The position numbers were made by a program, and so were the translations under genes. Below, piece after piece: positions 23,268 through 33,955 of a stretch of DNA of 64,000 nt; the first letter of the stretch is position 1; each line of letters starts with the position of its first letter. The notes under the pieces are model-generated. The model saw only the letters and a list, made by a program, of their open reading frames with translations. It ran no database searches and was not told where the DNA came from. This DNA is from Acanthosepion esculentum (lineage: Eukaryota; Mollusca; Cephalopoda; Sepiida; Sepiidae). Location of the stretch: contig OZ038500.1 in NCBI GenBank assembly GCA_964036315.1, positions 53,306,282-53,370,281 of the forward strand, in the 5' to 3' direction.

Positions 23268-24127
23268 CAGGGTTCAATAGGTAAATTGTTGCCATTTGAT
23301 ATTTTTTATTTCACACATGCCTGTTGTTTTTGATTTTGTTGATTGCACAGTATAGTAGGGTCAGTTGGGAACTGTATGTGATGAAAAGAGCACTATGACA
23401 CAATTCACTCTGCCAGAAATGTGGAAACTGCAAGCTGTACTGCTTAGCATTCGCACTGGAAACTACACTAGAAACAGTTCAGAGTGTTTGGTTGTCAATC
23501 TCAGAACAGGGCAGAGGATTCAGAATGAGTCTAATGATAATTATGAAGATACGGCAGCTTGGAAAACTCACTCTGATCGTTCTGGTAAGAAAAGAACTCC
23601 TGAATTTGTTGGTGAGGGCCTCAGACTCAACATGGAGACCTACATCATGCCTTGAGGAAGTAGTACTGCCCTGGGTCAAGAGGATGGCTGCTGGAAGACC
23701 CTATGTCTGGCAACAGGACTCTACACCATGCCACACAAGCAGGAGAACCCAGTCTTGGCTGTCAGATAATTTCTGCAACTACGTGACCCCTTACATCTGG
23801 CCCAGACTGCAACCCCCTTGATTATTATGTGTGGGGTGCAGTTGAGCTAGAGACCATCAAAACTCCTTGTAACACCAAAGATGAACTGAAGGCAAGGATT
23901 ATGCCAGCATTCACCAACTTAAACAAGGAGACCATCTAGAGGGTTGCAGAAGATTCCAAAGCCGTCTGGAGACCATGGTTAAAGCCAATAGCAATTTTAT
24001 TGAATAAATTTGCTCTTTAGTATTTAAAGATATTTTTGTGTAATTTTGGTAAATATATCTGTTAAAATGAGATGTCATTGTTATTTTCATTTTTGTGTAA
24101 TTTAGATAATTTATCCATCGCACCCTG
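23268..24127 (+). mobile_element. Deleted Tc1/mariner-family transposon, 860 bp, with both terminal repeats
   Basis: The ends are inverted: CAGGGTTCAATAGGTAAATT on the left and, complemented from the right, CAGGGTGCGATGGATAAATT. TA lies on both sides (23266-23267 and 24128-24129), the classic target duplication. The interior encodes broken transposase (see next entry). It is non-autonomous because the coding sequence is deleted and frameshifted. Confidence 0.9.
23395..23960 (+). pseudogene. Mariner-like transposase, internally deleted and frameshifted
   Basis: The N-terminal part begins MTQFTLPEMWKLQAVLLS. An internal deletion then joins to GLRLNMETYIMP. After a frameshift the catalytic core continues with RPYVWQQDSTPCHTSRR, where the D of QDS is the second catalytic aspartate. 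After another frameshift comes NPLDYYVWGAVELE, where the NPLDYY aspartate is the third acidic residue. The first catalytic aspartate region is deleted. The enzyme would have cut and joined its own ends at TA sites; this copy cannot. Confidence 0.8.
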
Positions 24128-24539
24128 TACATGATTCTGTATTCTGTGATAACAATAGCTAAATCTTAACCAGGGCTTTTCATCTTTGGTGTAATCAAAA
24201 TATGCATTAAATCTGTATTTGAAATGTGTTTTTGTAGTAGTTATTTTATCTAGGCATTTTTTTAAAAATACATATATTAATTAGCCTTTTTTTTTTTTTT
24301 TTTTACAAAGAGGATCTAGAGGACAAATAGAAGTCCTTTTTTCTTTAAGTTTGTCTGGCAAGAATTTTAAAGTTAAGCTTGCAAAATAACAACTTTAGTA
24401 ATTACTTTGATCCAAATTTCATCTTATTCTAATTTCTCCCACGGATATATTAAATATATTTTTATTTAAGTTAGGAATCTTACCTCAAAACATGACTACC
24501 CAAGTTTAACTTTAGTTATCGTCCCTGTCATTAATAACC

Positions 24540-24965
24540 TACCATATATACTCGCAGATAGGTCGCACTTTTTTTACCAAAAATGTCACAATATATTAGG
24601 GCTGCGACCTATCCACTCGACATAAATGTAAAACAACACTACGTTGCCATCATGATTTCTGAGAAATCAGAAATGATACCCATAAACATTAAACCTGTGG
24701 ATTCAGTTCTGAATGAATTTTAAAACTGTAACTTGATAAATAGATAAACACTTTTTTCTAAATGTACCATAACATTTTCTTGTTTAGTTCTTTTTTTTTT
24801 TTTGTCGAGTTGACTCGATATAAAAAAATAATGCGGTAAATATAAAAATACCTGTACAACAGTTACTTTCTTGTTTACATGATGATTGACAAAATGTATT
24901 TTAACTTCAAAAGTGTATTAATAATTGTAAGTTTTGAAATAAAGGTAGGTATCTGATAATTCTTA

Positions 24966-25003
<38 letters not shown>

Positions 25004-25108
25004 TGCAACTCCCCAGATAATGGTGTGACCTATCTGAGAGTCAACAGTAAATCATCAATTATTAAGCCATAAAGTAGTGGGGCGATCTATCCATGAGTAT
25101 ATATGGTA
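24540..25108. mobile_element. Non-autonomous element with TACCATATATACTC inverted ends
   Basis: The left end TACCATATATACTCGCAGAT and the complement of the right end, TACCATATATACTCATGGAT, match over 14 bases and then continue imperfectly (GGTCGCAC against GATCGCCC). Subterminal copies of 'gacctatc' occur at both sides. It is related to 8232-8714. No coding sequence remains, and a long A run sits near 24970-25000. Confidence 0.75.
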
Positions 25109-25278
25109 AATGATCAGCCATTGTTCAAAATTGGCTGACTTAAATATTTAAAACACTTGAAGACATTTTAAAGTAAAATTTGGATTAAGTTTTTTTTTTT
25201 CCCCCGCTGCTATTTTTCTCACCTTAAGAAACTGGAAATGTAATCAAAACTAAGAAAATGAAGCTGTTTGTATTATTT

Positions 25279-25360
25279 CAGAAATCTCCTTTATTCTCTG
25301 TTAAAATCAGAAATCTCCTTTATTCTCTGTTAAAATCAGAAATCTCCTTTATTCTCTGTT
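25279..25360. repeat. 29-bp tandem repeat, three copies
   Basis: The units start at 25279, 25308 and 25337, each beginning CAGAAATCTCCTTTATTC. The first two are identical and the third diverges at its last bases. Confidence 0.95.
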
Positions 25361-26771
25361 CTCTTTGTAAAAAAATTGGCCATTTACTTTCCAACAATCA
25401 CTATTTGACAAAAAAGTATCTTCACACATATTTTCCTTAGTAGCATTCACCATGACTGTTATCATTATCCTAACAATAACATAGTTTCCTTGGCATTTAA
25501 CCCTATGTGCAATACACTGACTCTTTATCCTCAAAAGTAATACTGTTATTCATTTACTGCATTTTCACATTTAGAACACAGCACATAACATTACCTTTTC
25601 CCTCCTGTCATCTGAAAAGAACTTGGATAAATCTATAGAGGAACAAATTTGTACAGATTGCAACATGACGACAATGCACTTTTTTTTCTTTCTTTTTTTT
25701 CTTGTCTTTAAAATCACGATGCCCAAATGTCACATGACATTATGCTGGAAATTGATGTTTGTTGCATTACATTTGCCGCACAATGACAGGTATTGTCATG
25801 CAATAAAATCACAAATCAAATTCTTTGCCTCCATAAAGTTATTTCTGTTCCAATGTGTCATTCCCAATCAAACAAGTTAACATTCTGTAACATTGTACAG
25901 TAACACTTTTTTCCAAGTTTTAACAATTTTAAATTAAGATGTTGAATGCTATCATGGATCTATACACAATTAGATTTATAAAGTATGGTAGTATTGTTAC
26001 AAATATCGTAATTTTTGTGGTGCTTGTTGATGTTTAGGGTTTGATACGTTGAGAGATATTATTTTTGAGTGTTACTGGTTTTAAAATTTTTTGTGAAAGG
26101 ATATTTGCACTTAAGTGATTTTTTTTTTTTTAATAAGAAATCAGACTCAAAACGTCCATTTTAGCAATATATTTTCATTTGTAAATCTTAGATTAACTCT
26201 TACCCACACTTTTATTTCAAGAATCTCCAATTTTATGAAAATGAAAGCTTATGCAATAAACGATTAACTTCTACAAGCATTTTTCATATTTTGATAAATA
26301 CATCTACACATTTCCTATGATTAGCTCTTTTGCAATAAAGCCTGCAAATTCAGAAAGTTTTTTTTATATTTGATGACATTCAATCATTATAGAATTAGAA
26401 AAAAAAACATCAAGTCAAAATCATGAAACAAATTATTCAAAAATCTGTATCTTTCAAGAGTAGGTAGTCACATGAAATGAAAAATATGTGTTCAAATTAT
26501 GAAGTTCAAAGCTTGAGATAAGGCCTGTCCAGTTAACTGAGGGTTTAATTTCTCTGTATTTAAAAGATGTTTCAATCAAATAGAATAACCTTACTTTCTT
26601 CAAATTCAGGGACTGTACTTTATTTCTTGTTCATCCCACTTTTCTACTCTCTTCAATATTTAATAACAGAATATCTTTACACCCATTTTGCTGACCAACA
26701 AAACAAATATACAGATATTGAAAAATATCAAGTGGATAATATTTTCTTGTTTTCTACATGTTCACTGATGG

Positions 26772-26804
<33 letters not shown>
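26772..26804. repeat. (TA)n microsatellite
   Basis: Alternating TA, about 32 bases. Confidence 0.95.
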
Positions 26805-26809
<5 letters not shown>

Positions 26810-28222
26810 TTGAGATGAATAATATGGCATTTGTATTTCACTGGTTTTTATGCTAATAAAATTTAGTGATTGTCTTACATAGCAATAAACTTGGTTAAAT
26901 ATTAAAGATTTTTTATTGTAAAATTTAATACATACAAAGTTTAAAACAAAAAAATATTTAGATTTTAGACTATAAGAAAATACATCAAGTTGTGAAGAAT
27001 TTTTTTAAAGTTTCACTTGCATTTTTCTTTCTCTTCAGGCAAACAATGTGATTTAATTTTATTTTTTTTATCTCATTCTTTCTACTGGAATGTTCTCCAG
27101 TCTTTCATAAATGTAACAGAGGCAACAAAACTGGGAATGTTAGTCTAAGAATTCTCTGAATTTCAGAAGTTTATAATAAAACAATATTTTTCTTTTTCTT
27201 TTTTTCATTATTCCACTTTTAATTAAAAACAGCAAAAACAAAAATTAAAACTTTTTTTTTTATACAGAGTACAAATCATTCCTTCTTCTCTCATTCTGTA
27301 CTTCCATTTGTTGCATGGCAATATTTTAGTTAGTTCACTTTTTACATCTGTCCATCAAATGGTCCCCCTTCTCCTATTCTTGTACTTTTGTCATCCTCCA
27401 TCTCTGTCTTCATTCTCTCCTCTTGGATGTGCAAAAAATGATCTCAAAATCCTTAGTTGCATGTATACATAGATTGGTTATCTCTTTCTGATCACTTCCC
27501 TTCATTGTTTTTGCTTCCTCTTTGTCAATGTTTAGTCGTTCTCTCAGTCTTTCTAGTGCTTCTCCTCTTCCCTCCCATATGCCCCTCCTACTCTTTTCCA
27601 ATACCTAATTTCTCTTTATCTCTGCCCCCCTCCTTCTACATCCCATCAAACAATTCCCTCCCTTAGTATACTGCTAATCTATTACAACCTGCTTTTATTT
27701 CCTCTTTACACTGATATTCCTTTTATTAAGCTTTCTTTATTCATCCTTGGTTGTTAGTGTATCATCATAGCCGTTCATTTTCAACATTTTTGTTAAATAT
27801 TTATGAATTTTTTTTTAAGTCTGCATGTGAAAATTTTTAATTTGTATTTTTTCTTTTTTATTATTCAAGCCAAACTTAAATTTTCTTTTATTTGTAACAA
27901 CTCACTAAATTACTGTTTTTTTTTTGTTTTTCTTTTTGTTTTATCTGTTACTTTTTTGGTTTGTCTTATATTCAAATGAGCTATTTATTCATTTTTCTTG
28001 ATGACCACTAATAAAAAATCTCAACTCTAGATTACTCCTTGAAACTATTGTAGAAATATGGATTTATTTAATCTATTTTTCTAAATAGCCCTTTTTTCTT
28101 TTATCCATTTTTTTATTTTTTTGTCTTTCCATTTTTTTCTCTTTTTTTTATTTTTTATTTTGAAGTTTTTACTGATCACTAAGCTTTAATAAATGGGAAA
28201 ATAAAAACCCAATTGTTTCTAG

Positions 28223-28245
28223 AACTCTCTCTCTCTCTCTCTCTC
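28223..28245 (+). promoter_or_regulatory. CT-dinucleotide run upstream of the 39-nt microexon
   Basis: About eleven CT units lie 50 bases upstream of the exon at 28296. Polypyrimidine-tract-binding proteins recognise CU-rich RNA of this kind near regulated microexons in animals. The role here is inference. Confidence 0.4.
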
Positions 28246-28295
28246 ATCCGTTTTCATTGTACATTCTATGTCTACAACTATCTTTCTCCCAAAAG

Positions 28296-28334
28296 CAAAT
28301 ACACGGGACCGCCTCCTCAACTTCCTTGTCCAAG
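28296..28334 (+). CDS. Exon 3 of the host gene (39-nt microexon)
   Basis: The acceptor TTTCTCCCAAAAG ends at 28295 and the donor AAG|GTGAGT starts at 28335, both strong. The exon is far richer in G and C than its surroundings. Entered in phase 1 from exon 2, it reads ANTRDRLLNFLVQ and leaves in phase 1, so it is frame-neutral and could be a cassette. Another frame would read KYTGPPPQLPCP, but that would need an upstream exon ending in phase 2. The insert is short and amphipathic, and its function is unknown. Splice quality and phase agreement make it convincing; expression evidence would decide. Confidence 0.72.
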
Positions 28335-28715
28335 GTGAGTCTTCTGTAGCGTCTGACATTGCCCCACCCCTTCACTGCTGCACCATCAGTGGTGAGGGTT
28401 ATTACAATTAGTTTGTAATCACTACCATTTTTTCCCTCTCAGAAGTGGACTTATTACTGGTTTTCCAGATTATGCATCAAAAAATGGTTACCCGTCAAGC
28501 AACAGTACAAATAATTTAGGCTAACAGAAATAAATGCTTAAGTGTTCAAAGTGTGTCCATTTTAAATGAAAAATGATTCATTTTGAGTCATCAAAATTGC
28601 TTAGTTTTCAATATATTCTTACTTTTCTTATTTGAATCCCTCCCCCACCACCACCACCACCAAGTCAAAAGCATGGATCAGAAATAAGTGCATCTTTAAA
28701 TAAAATTTAAATTTG

Positions 28716-28963
28716 CATTCAATATTCTGGGAGCCTGTCTAACATGAACATTAAGCTGATTGGTTTTAGAGATAAACTATCAAGAAGTGCTACATTTTGG
28801 CACAAAACTATATTGTCCTCAATTATCCACAATATGGAAAACTCAATCTTAAGTTAGGGAAATAATCTCTTTAAAAGGATAGAAACCTGTGGAAGACAAT
28901 CATAGCAATATTGGTAGTTAAAAAAAAAATATTAAATTAAAAAGTTAAGACTTAATGAAAGAT
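28716..28963 (+). repeat. Duplicated block, copy 1
   Basis: It starts CATTCAATATTCTGGGAGCC and is almost identical to 30104-30334 over its whole length. Differences are single bases and a 17-base segment missing from copy 2. Confidence 0.95.
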
Positions 28964-29198
28964 ACACTGATGATTTTGAGCTCTGTGTAATGGCTTTCAA
29001 GAATATAGATATAGCATCCTCATCATGTGTGTTTTTGTTTTGTTTTTTTCTTTGTGAATCAAATTCTCTTTTTCTCTTGCCACCCCACCAAGCAGAAACT
29101 GCATCTCAGTGCATTTCCTGTGATCAATTGCTCACTGTTAAGCACATCCTAAAGACAGCAAAGAATACAAGAAAACGCGCAATAAACGCTATGATGTA

Positions 29199-29278
29199 TT
29201 AGGTTGGTGCAAAAATGTTGTTGTTTTTTGACGTTCAAGATCATGTCAAAAAACGACATTATTTTTGCACCAACCCAA
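29199..29278. mobile_element. 80-bp mariner MITE, MADE1/Hsmar1-like
   Basis: The ends are TTAGGTTGGTGCAAAAAT and, complemented from the right, TTGGGTTGGTGCAAAAAT. TA flanks lie at 29197-29198 and 29279-29280. The whole element is a near-perfect hairpin of exactly 80 bases. Human MADE1, the 80-bp derivative of the Hsmar1 mariner, starts TTAGGTTGGTGCAAAA and has the same length and layout (from memory). There is no coding sequence. Confidence 0.9.
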
Positions 29279-29429
29279 TACAAAATCTTAAGATGCTTTT
29301 CCAAAAATGTACCTGCCTCTCAAATAATGGGCTGCCCCCCCCCTCCGCCTAAAAAAAATGACTACTTCCAACACTTATAGAAGAAAGCCCAAAATACAAC
29401 TACATATCTGCTATATAGGAATAAAATGT

Positions 29430-29815
29430 CACTGCTGACACTGGAGTTTGAACACTGATCACCAGAGTGCAAACACAAGTGATCACATGTTGAATAACTA
29501 GATCACGTGATGGTAAAGGAAATGTATATATAGGAATTAGTGTGGCGTCTAAGTGATCACTATATGGATTACTATTCGGTGGTTACTATTCAAGCGAGTA
29601 TTATCAAGCAAGTACTATTAGTGCAAGGATTATTTGAAGGTTTCTGACATCAATATTGTTCAACGGCGTTACTATAAGTTATATCTACAATTACAAAGTC
29701 TCTACTACAACGAGCATTACTAAAGTGACAATAAGTATTCGTTTACATTACAAAAGTGGCAACAAGTGTTCGTTGACATCACAAAAATAACCCCAAAATG
29801 CCTAAGGATAAAACA
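29430..29815 (+). other. Possible LTR-retrotransposon relic (promoter end plus leader)
   Basis: A TATA-like 'gtatatatagg' (29525) follows GATCAC/GATCACGTG motifs. About 230 bases on comes 'agtggcaacaagtg', which resembles a tRNA primer site, then a short ORF start ATGCCTAAGGATAAAACAGA at 29799 that stops after 15 codons. This order suggests an LTR, leader and gag start, but no second LTR or pol was seen. Confidence 0.3.
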
Positions 29816-30103
29816 GAAAAGTTTTCTCAAACTGCACTATACTTCTAAATATCAAAATTCTACTAAAAATCTTGCACAGCTGTTCCTTCAATGGCTGTTC
29901 CACAAAACACCTTATATGAAATGACCTACAAGTTTGATGTACCATAAAACAAAAATTCAATCCAATCTCTCCCTCTCTCACCATTTTGTGTCCACTCTTT
30001 GGACAACTATAATTCTTGTCCAGTTTCTTTTTTATGAAGCATCAATGAGTTTCCAAATGTTAAGATGCTGTATATTTTATTTATTTTAATTTTCATTCAA
30101 TAT

Positions 30104-30334
30104 TCTGGGAGCCTGTCTAACATGAAAGTTTATTGGTTTTAGACACAAACTATCAAGAAGTGCTACATTTTGGCACAAAACTATATTGTCCTCAATTATC
30201 CACACTATGGAAAACTCAATCTTAAGTTAGGGAAATAATCTCTTTAAAAGGATAGAAACCAGTGGAAGACAATCATAGCAATATTGGTAGTTTAAAAAAA
30301 TATTAAATTAAAAAGTTAAGAATTAATGAAAGAT
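30104..30334 (+). repeat. Duplicated block, copy 2
   Basis: Near-identical direct repeat of 28716-28963. The two copies are 1.39 kb apart start to start, with the MITE and the LTR-like sequence between them. Confidence 0.95.
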
Positions 30335-30439
30335 TATCATAATATCAAGTTTTTATTAAATAATATAATAATCTTGAGATTGAATTTTCTGACCACCTTC
30401 AAACCACATTTTCTTTAATGCTTAGTAGTAGTAGTTTTT

Positions 30440-30720
30440 ACATGGGTTGAAGTTAACGGCAAAGGAATTCCATGGATGGAATCCTCAGTTGTGACTGGAA
30501 TCAAGGTGAGCTTTCAAGTTGGCAAATTTTGGCTGTTTTGACCTGGAGAGGGATGGGATTTTGTGCAGAAGAAATCCACTTACCTTCAAAAAGGTTGAGG
30601 GCGTGTGCCTGCCAATGCCATTGGCTCCATGATACAAAGAAAAACCAGGGCAGACCCTTTCCTTCATTTATAACAGAAAAATGGTTGATGGAATAGCCTA
30701 GATGTGCTGCCTACAGATTA
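30440..30720. other. Unrecognised GC-richer segment
   Basis: Short open frames exist on both strands (30472-30696 + and 30667-30485 -), but neither shows a known motif. 'caaggtgagc' at 30503 resembles a splice donor, but no acceptor in phase precedes it. It is probably a decayed repeat. Confidence 0.25.
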
Positions 30721-31050
30721 TTGTACCTGCCTTCAAACATATATAAAGTCATTGGCAGTGAAACAAGAGAGGAACAAGCTGTCTGCCGCGAGAGTGGATT
30801 TGCAACTATTTGGATGTGCATATCTGTACTTGTGACAGTTTGCTTTATTTTTGCTACAGATTTATTGAAGTAGGCAGACAGTTGGAAATAATGTAATTTC
30901 TAACTGACAATGAGTAATGAAGAGTAAGAAAAATTATCTTTTAACACTATTATTCAATATTCATTGAATAATTTCAACTAATACCTTTTTTCTTTTTAAA
31001 TTACATTTCGGCATGTTGTCTGTTTGATTTTCCCAGGTGTGTGTTTTTGT

Positions 31051-31084
31051 GTGTATATATATATATATATATACACATACACAC
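31051..31084. repeat. Compound GT/TA/CA microsatellite
   Basis: GTGTGT passes into TA repeats and then into ACACA, a self-complementary arrangement. Confidence 0.9.
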
Positions 31085-31290
31085 AAGTTTCATTAAAGAC
31101 TATTGACAAGGCACATTGATTAACCTTTTCATTAAATTTTTCCTTGCATTCAGACAAGTGATTTCTTTTTTGGACATTGTGTAAAAACTGTCCAAATGAT
31201 CTGTCAATACAAACACTTTCTGCTACTCTATTAACCATTACCAAGAATGATTTTTGTTTAACTCAATTATGTTTACATAATTTTTTTTTG

Positions 31291-31294
<4 letters not shown>

Positions 31295-31327
<33 letters not shown>
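31295..31327. repeat. (TA)n microsatellite
   Basis: Alternating TA of about 30 bases. Confidence 0.95.
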
Positions 31328-31329
<2 letters not shown>

Positions 31330-31509
31330 GAATGTGTTTTAATTCTCAAACACAGTCAGTACATTGTGGCAGTGTTCATAATTGATATTATTAAGTTTTC
31401 TTTTATTAGTAAACAAACAAAAAACACTCTGTTCAGAAAAGAAAGGACTTGTACAAATACAAAAAAAATTTAATAAAAAGCTTCTTTTTTTTTGTTTTTT
31501 CTTTTTTTA

Positions 31510-31890
31510 TTCAGTACCGCCCCATGCAAGGCAGTAAAGCCACTAAGATACAAGGATTACAGTGTATGGAAGAATTAGGAACAGAAACATTAATAATGAG
31601 CGGGAAGAGGAAAGAGTAATCAGGAAGTCAGTAGATAGCAAATGACCTTACATTGAAATTTTTACAGATTAAATTGGATGGAAAGCATGGAGCTGGAAGG
31701 GAGTTCTACAAGCAAGAAGAGTGAGAAAAGAAACAGCATAGAATTTACAGTTGCATCTAGCCAACTCAACTGTAAATTTATGAGATCTCAATACCAGTCT
31801 AGTATTGTGCTTAAATTAAAATAATTTAGGTACCAGAATGAAGAGCTCATCTGAACAATTACCATGAAAGTATTTATGAAAAGACTCAAC
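31510..31890 (-). repeat. CR1/L2-like LINE 3' end, minus strand
   Basis: It shares in order 'gcaaggcagtaaagccacta', 'ctggaagggagttctac', 'aagcaagaag', 'catctagcca' and 'ctagtattgtg' with the longer copy at 47199-47733, whose minus strand encodes the end of a LINE reverse transcriptase. Confidence 0.7.
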
Positions 31891-33225
31891 CTTTGGCCCA
31901 CCCACTGAAACAAGAAAAATAATTTTTAACCAAAATTTCAAAAATGCTAGTAAGGATTAAAAAATGTAATAAAATAATCAAAAAATAATTTGGTCGAGGA
32001 AAGACAAATTATTATATAAATATTTTGATAATCAAAGTAAAGTTTTTCAGAAAATCTTTGGAGGCATCTAATAAATAAACAAAAATATATATATATATTT
32101 ATTACTATAAACGTTATTTTTAGTAGGTACATGAATTGCTTCTTGTCTTCCTTTTTTCTTTTTCTTTTTAATTCTCTTAAACAGTGAAATTAATAACCAC
32201 CAGCCTAGATTGAGAAGTCTTAATTAAGAAAAACGGAAATCGAACCTGTATCTTGCTCCTTTTTCAAAAGAGAAAACGTTTTTTATACCTAAATTGTGAT
32301 TTTTACAAATTCAGCTATGGAGGCTGAGTTGATAGATGTTGATAAAGGCACATTTTGGGAATAGAAATGGTTTTCCTGGTGGAAAAGAGGATACAAGTTT
32401 GATTACTGTCAAAGGCACTATCTTTCTTTAGTTGAACCTCTCGATCTATGTCGGTCATTATTAATTTAACTGTTTAAGAAAATACACAAAACATGGATAG
32501 CAACTCAAACACGTATGCTCACTAAAAATAACATTAAGAAAAAAAGTCGGGTAAAAAAATTATTTAAAAAATAAAACAAGGGCTCCTGTGCAGCTTTGAC
32601 CTTAGCCAAAATGAATCACGTGACTTACTCTTGATGTCAATACTTAAATTTTGAAAGTTAATAGATTTTGTTTCAGTTTCTGATGATTTTTCTATGTAAT
32701 AAATTAATAGAAATTACTGTTTTGTTAATGTCAAAATATTGTTAAATAAGGACAACTGAACTTTGCCTTTCCAGAAAAGGAATTTTTTTTTTTTTTTTTT
32801 TTAAACCAATGTAATATTTTTTATTTGCTTTAAATAGTTGTAAAAACAGTTTCCCCAAAATGTTTTTTGGCACTTGATTAAAGACTTAAGGCTAAAAAAA
32901 AACCAAAAAAGAAAAACCATTTCGCTGATAATCTGGAAAATTGGTAATTTTCCATTGATGGCTGTTGCAGTAGTAGTCACTAAGCAAGTTGCCTTTCTTT
33001 TGTCTGTCTGCTTGCTCGTATATGTGTTACCTGATTTTTCTTTCTCAGTTTTTATTCTCAATCAATTTACTAGTTGCTTTTCATAATTAATCTCCTTATT
33101 TACCTGTCATCTCTTTATCTCTTAGTGCTTATCTGGTGAAACCCTTGTGTGATTTTTATTCCCGTTACAACTAATACACATATATATAATGTGTAAGCTA
33201 TATATAATGTATATAATTGTGTATA

Positions 33226-33241
33226 TCTATCTATCTATCTA

Positions 33242-33272
<31 letters not shown>
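33226..33272. repeat. (TCTA)n(TA)n microsatellite
   Basis: Five or so CTAT units pass directly into alternating TA. Confidence 0.95.
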
Positions 33273-33275
<3 letters not shown>

Positions 33276-33794
33276 TTTGCATACAAAGTCATTTTTTCTC
33301 AATTTTTTTTTTTTTTTTTTTTTTTTTCATATGAAAGACAACTTTTCCTCAATTATTTTTATAAGTATTTAAATTTTTTCTTTGGTAAAAAAAACATTAG
33401 TTCTTTTTTCTCTTTTTTGGTAGAATTCTTGAAAAAAAATTTTCCTGGATTAAAAAATGATTTTACAATCTTTTCATTTAAATTTCTATGTCGAATTTAG
33501 TTTTATTTCTATCTTAGGTTACAGAAGAAAATTTAAATTGTTAGTTTCCTTCTACATCTCCAGATGATTTTTTTTTTTTTTAAATCATCATAAATATGTA
33601 GATGTGAAAAATATAAAACTTCATTATATTACATATATAGGTACATCAATAAGTCTATAACAAATATTTTTTTATCTTTGTCGATTCATTTAATGCAGTG
33701 GTAAACATTATTCAACAAAAATTTATCAATTTGGTTAATAACTGTCTCTGGCTGCAAACTTAAGAGGTTCCTGTATTCATAAAGTTACTGAACT

Positions 33795-33955
33795 CTCTTA
33801 CAAGTCAATGAAGACAAGAGAAGCAGAAAGGAAACTATGAGTACCTAACTTGATGAATTTAAATGAACTGATGGCAGGAGGGATAGTAAACAATGTAAAG
33901 CAACTTAGAGCAGCAAAAGACAGTCAGTCATGGCTGTCCATATCCTGGCATATAA
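33795..33955 (+). repeat. Possible LINE 3' coding end
   Basis: Frame-shifted peptides TDGRRDSKQCKAT and SSKRQSVMAVHILAY resemble the 'D-R-x-x-W-R-x-M-I-A-x-V' end of LINE reverse transcriptases. Compare 53306-53680. This is weak alone. Confidence 0.4.

Larger units (their letters stand above)
17670..28295 (+). other. Intron of about 10.6 kb between exons 2 and 3
   Basis: It contains an inverted SINE-tail pair (17976-18158), a 28-bp minisatellite (19512-19664), SINE fragments (22550-22935), a deleted mariner (23268-24127), an inverted-end element (24540-25108), a 29-bp x3 tandem repeat (25279-25360) and a (TA)n tract at 26772. Stretches 18200-19500, 19800-20500, 25400-26770 and 26820-28220 show only AT-rich or pyrimidine-rich unique DNA. 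21600-22200 is slightly GC-richer but unrecognised. Confidence 0.6.

Noticed and set aside
27039..27150. Strong pyrimidine tract and CAG followed by an open phase 1 reading
   Set aside because: The reading is AT-driven (Phe/Leu/Ser-rich) with no good donor and ends in a stop.
28716..30334. Flanking long terminal repeats of one retrotransposon
   Set aside because: The blocks do not start TG or end CA, no target duplication is seen, and the interior lacks retroelement coding.
30480..30505. Donor-like CAAGGTGAGC with an open segment before it
   Set aside because: No pyrimidine tract precedes it and the 41-nt length breaks the phase between exons 3 and 4.
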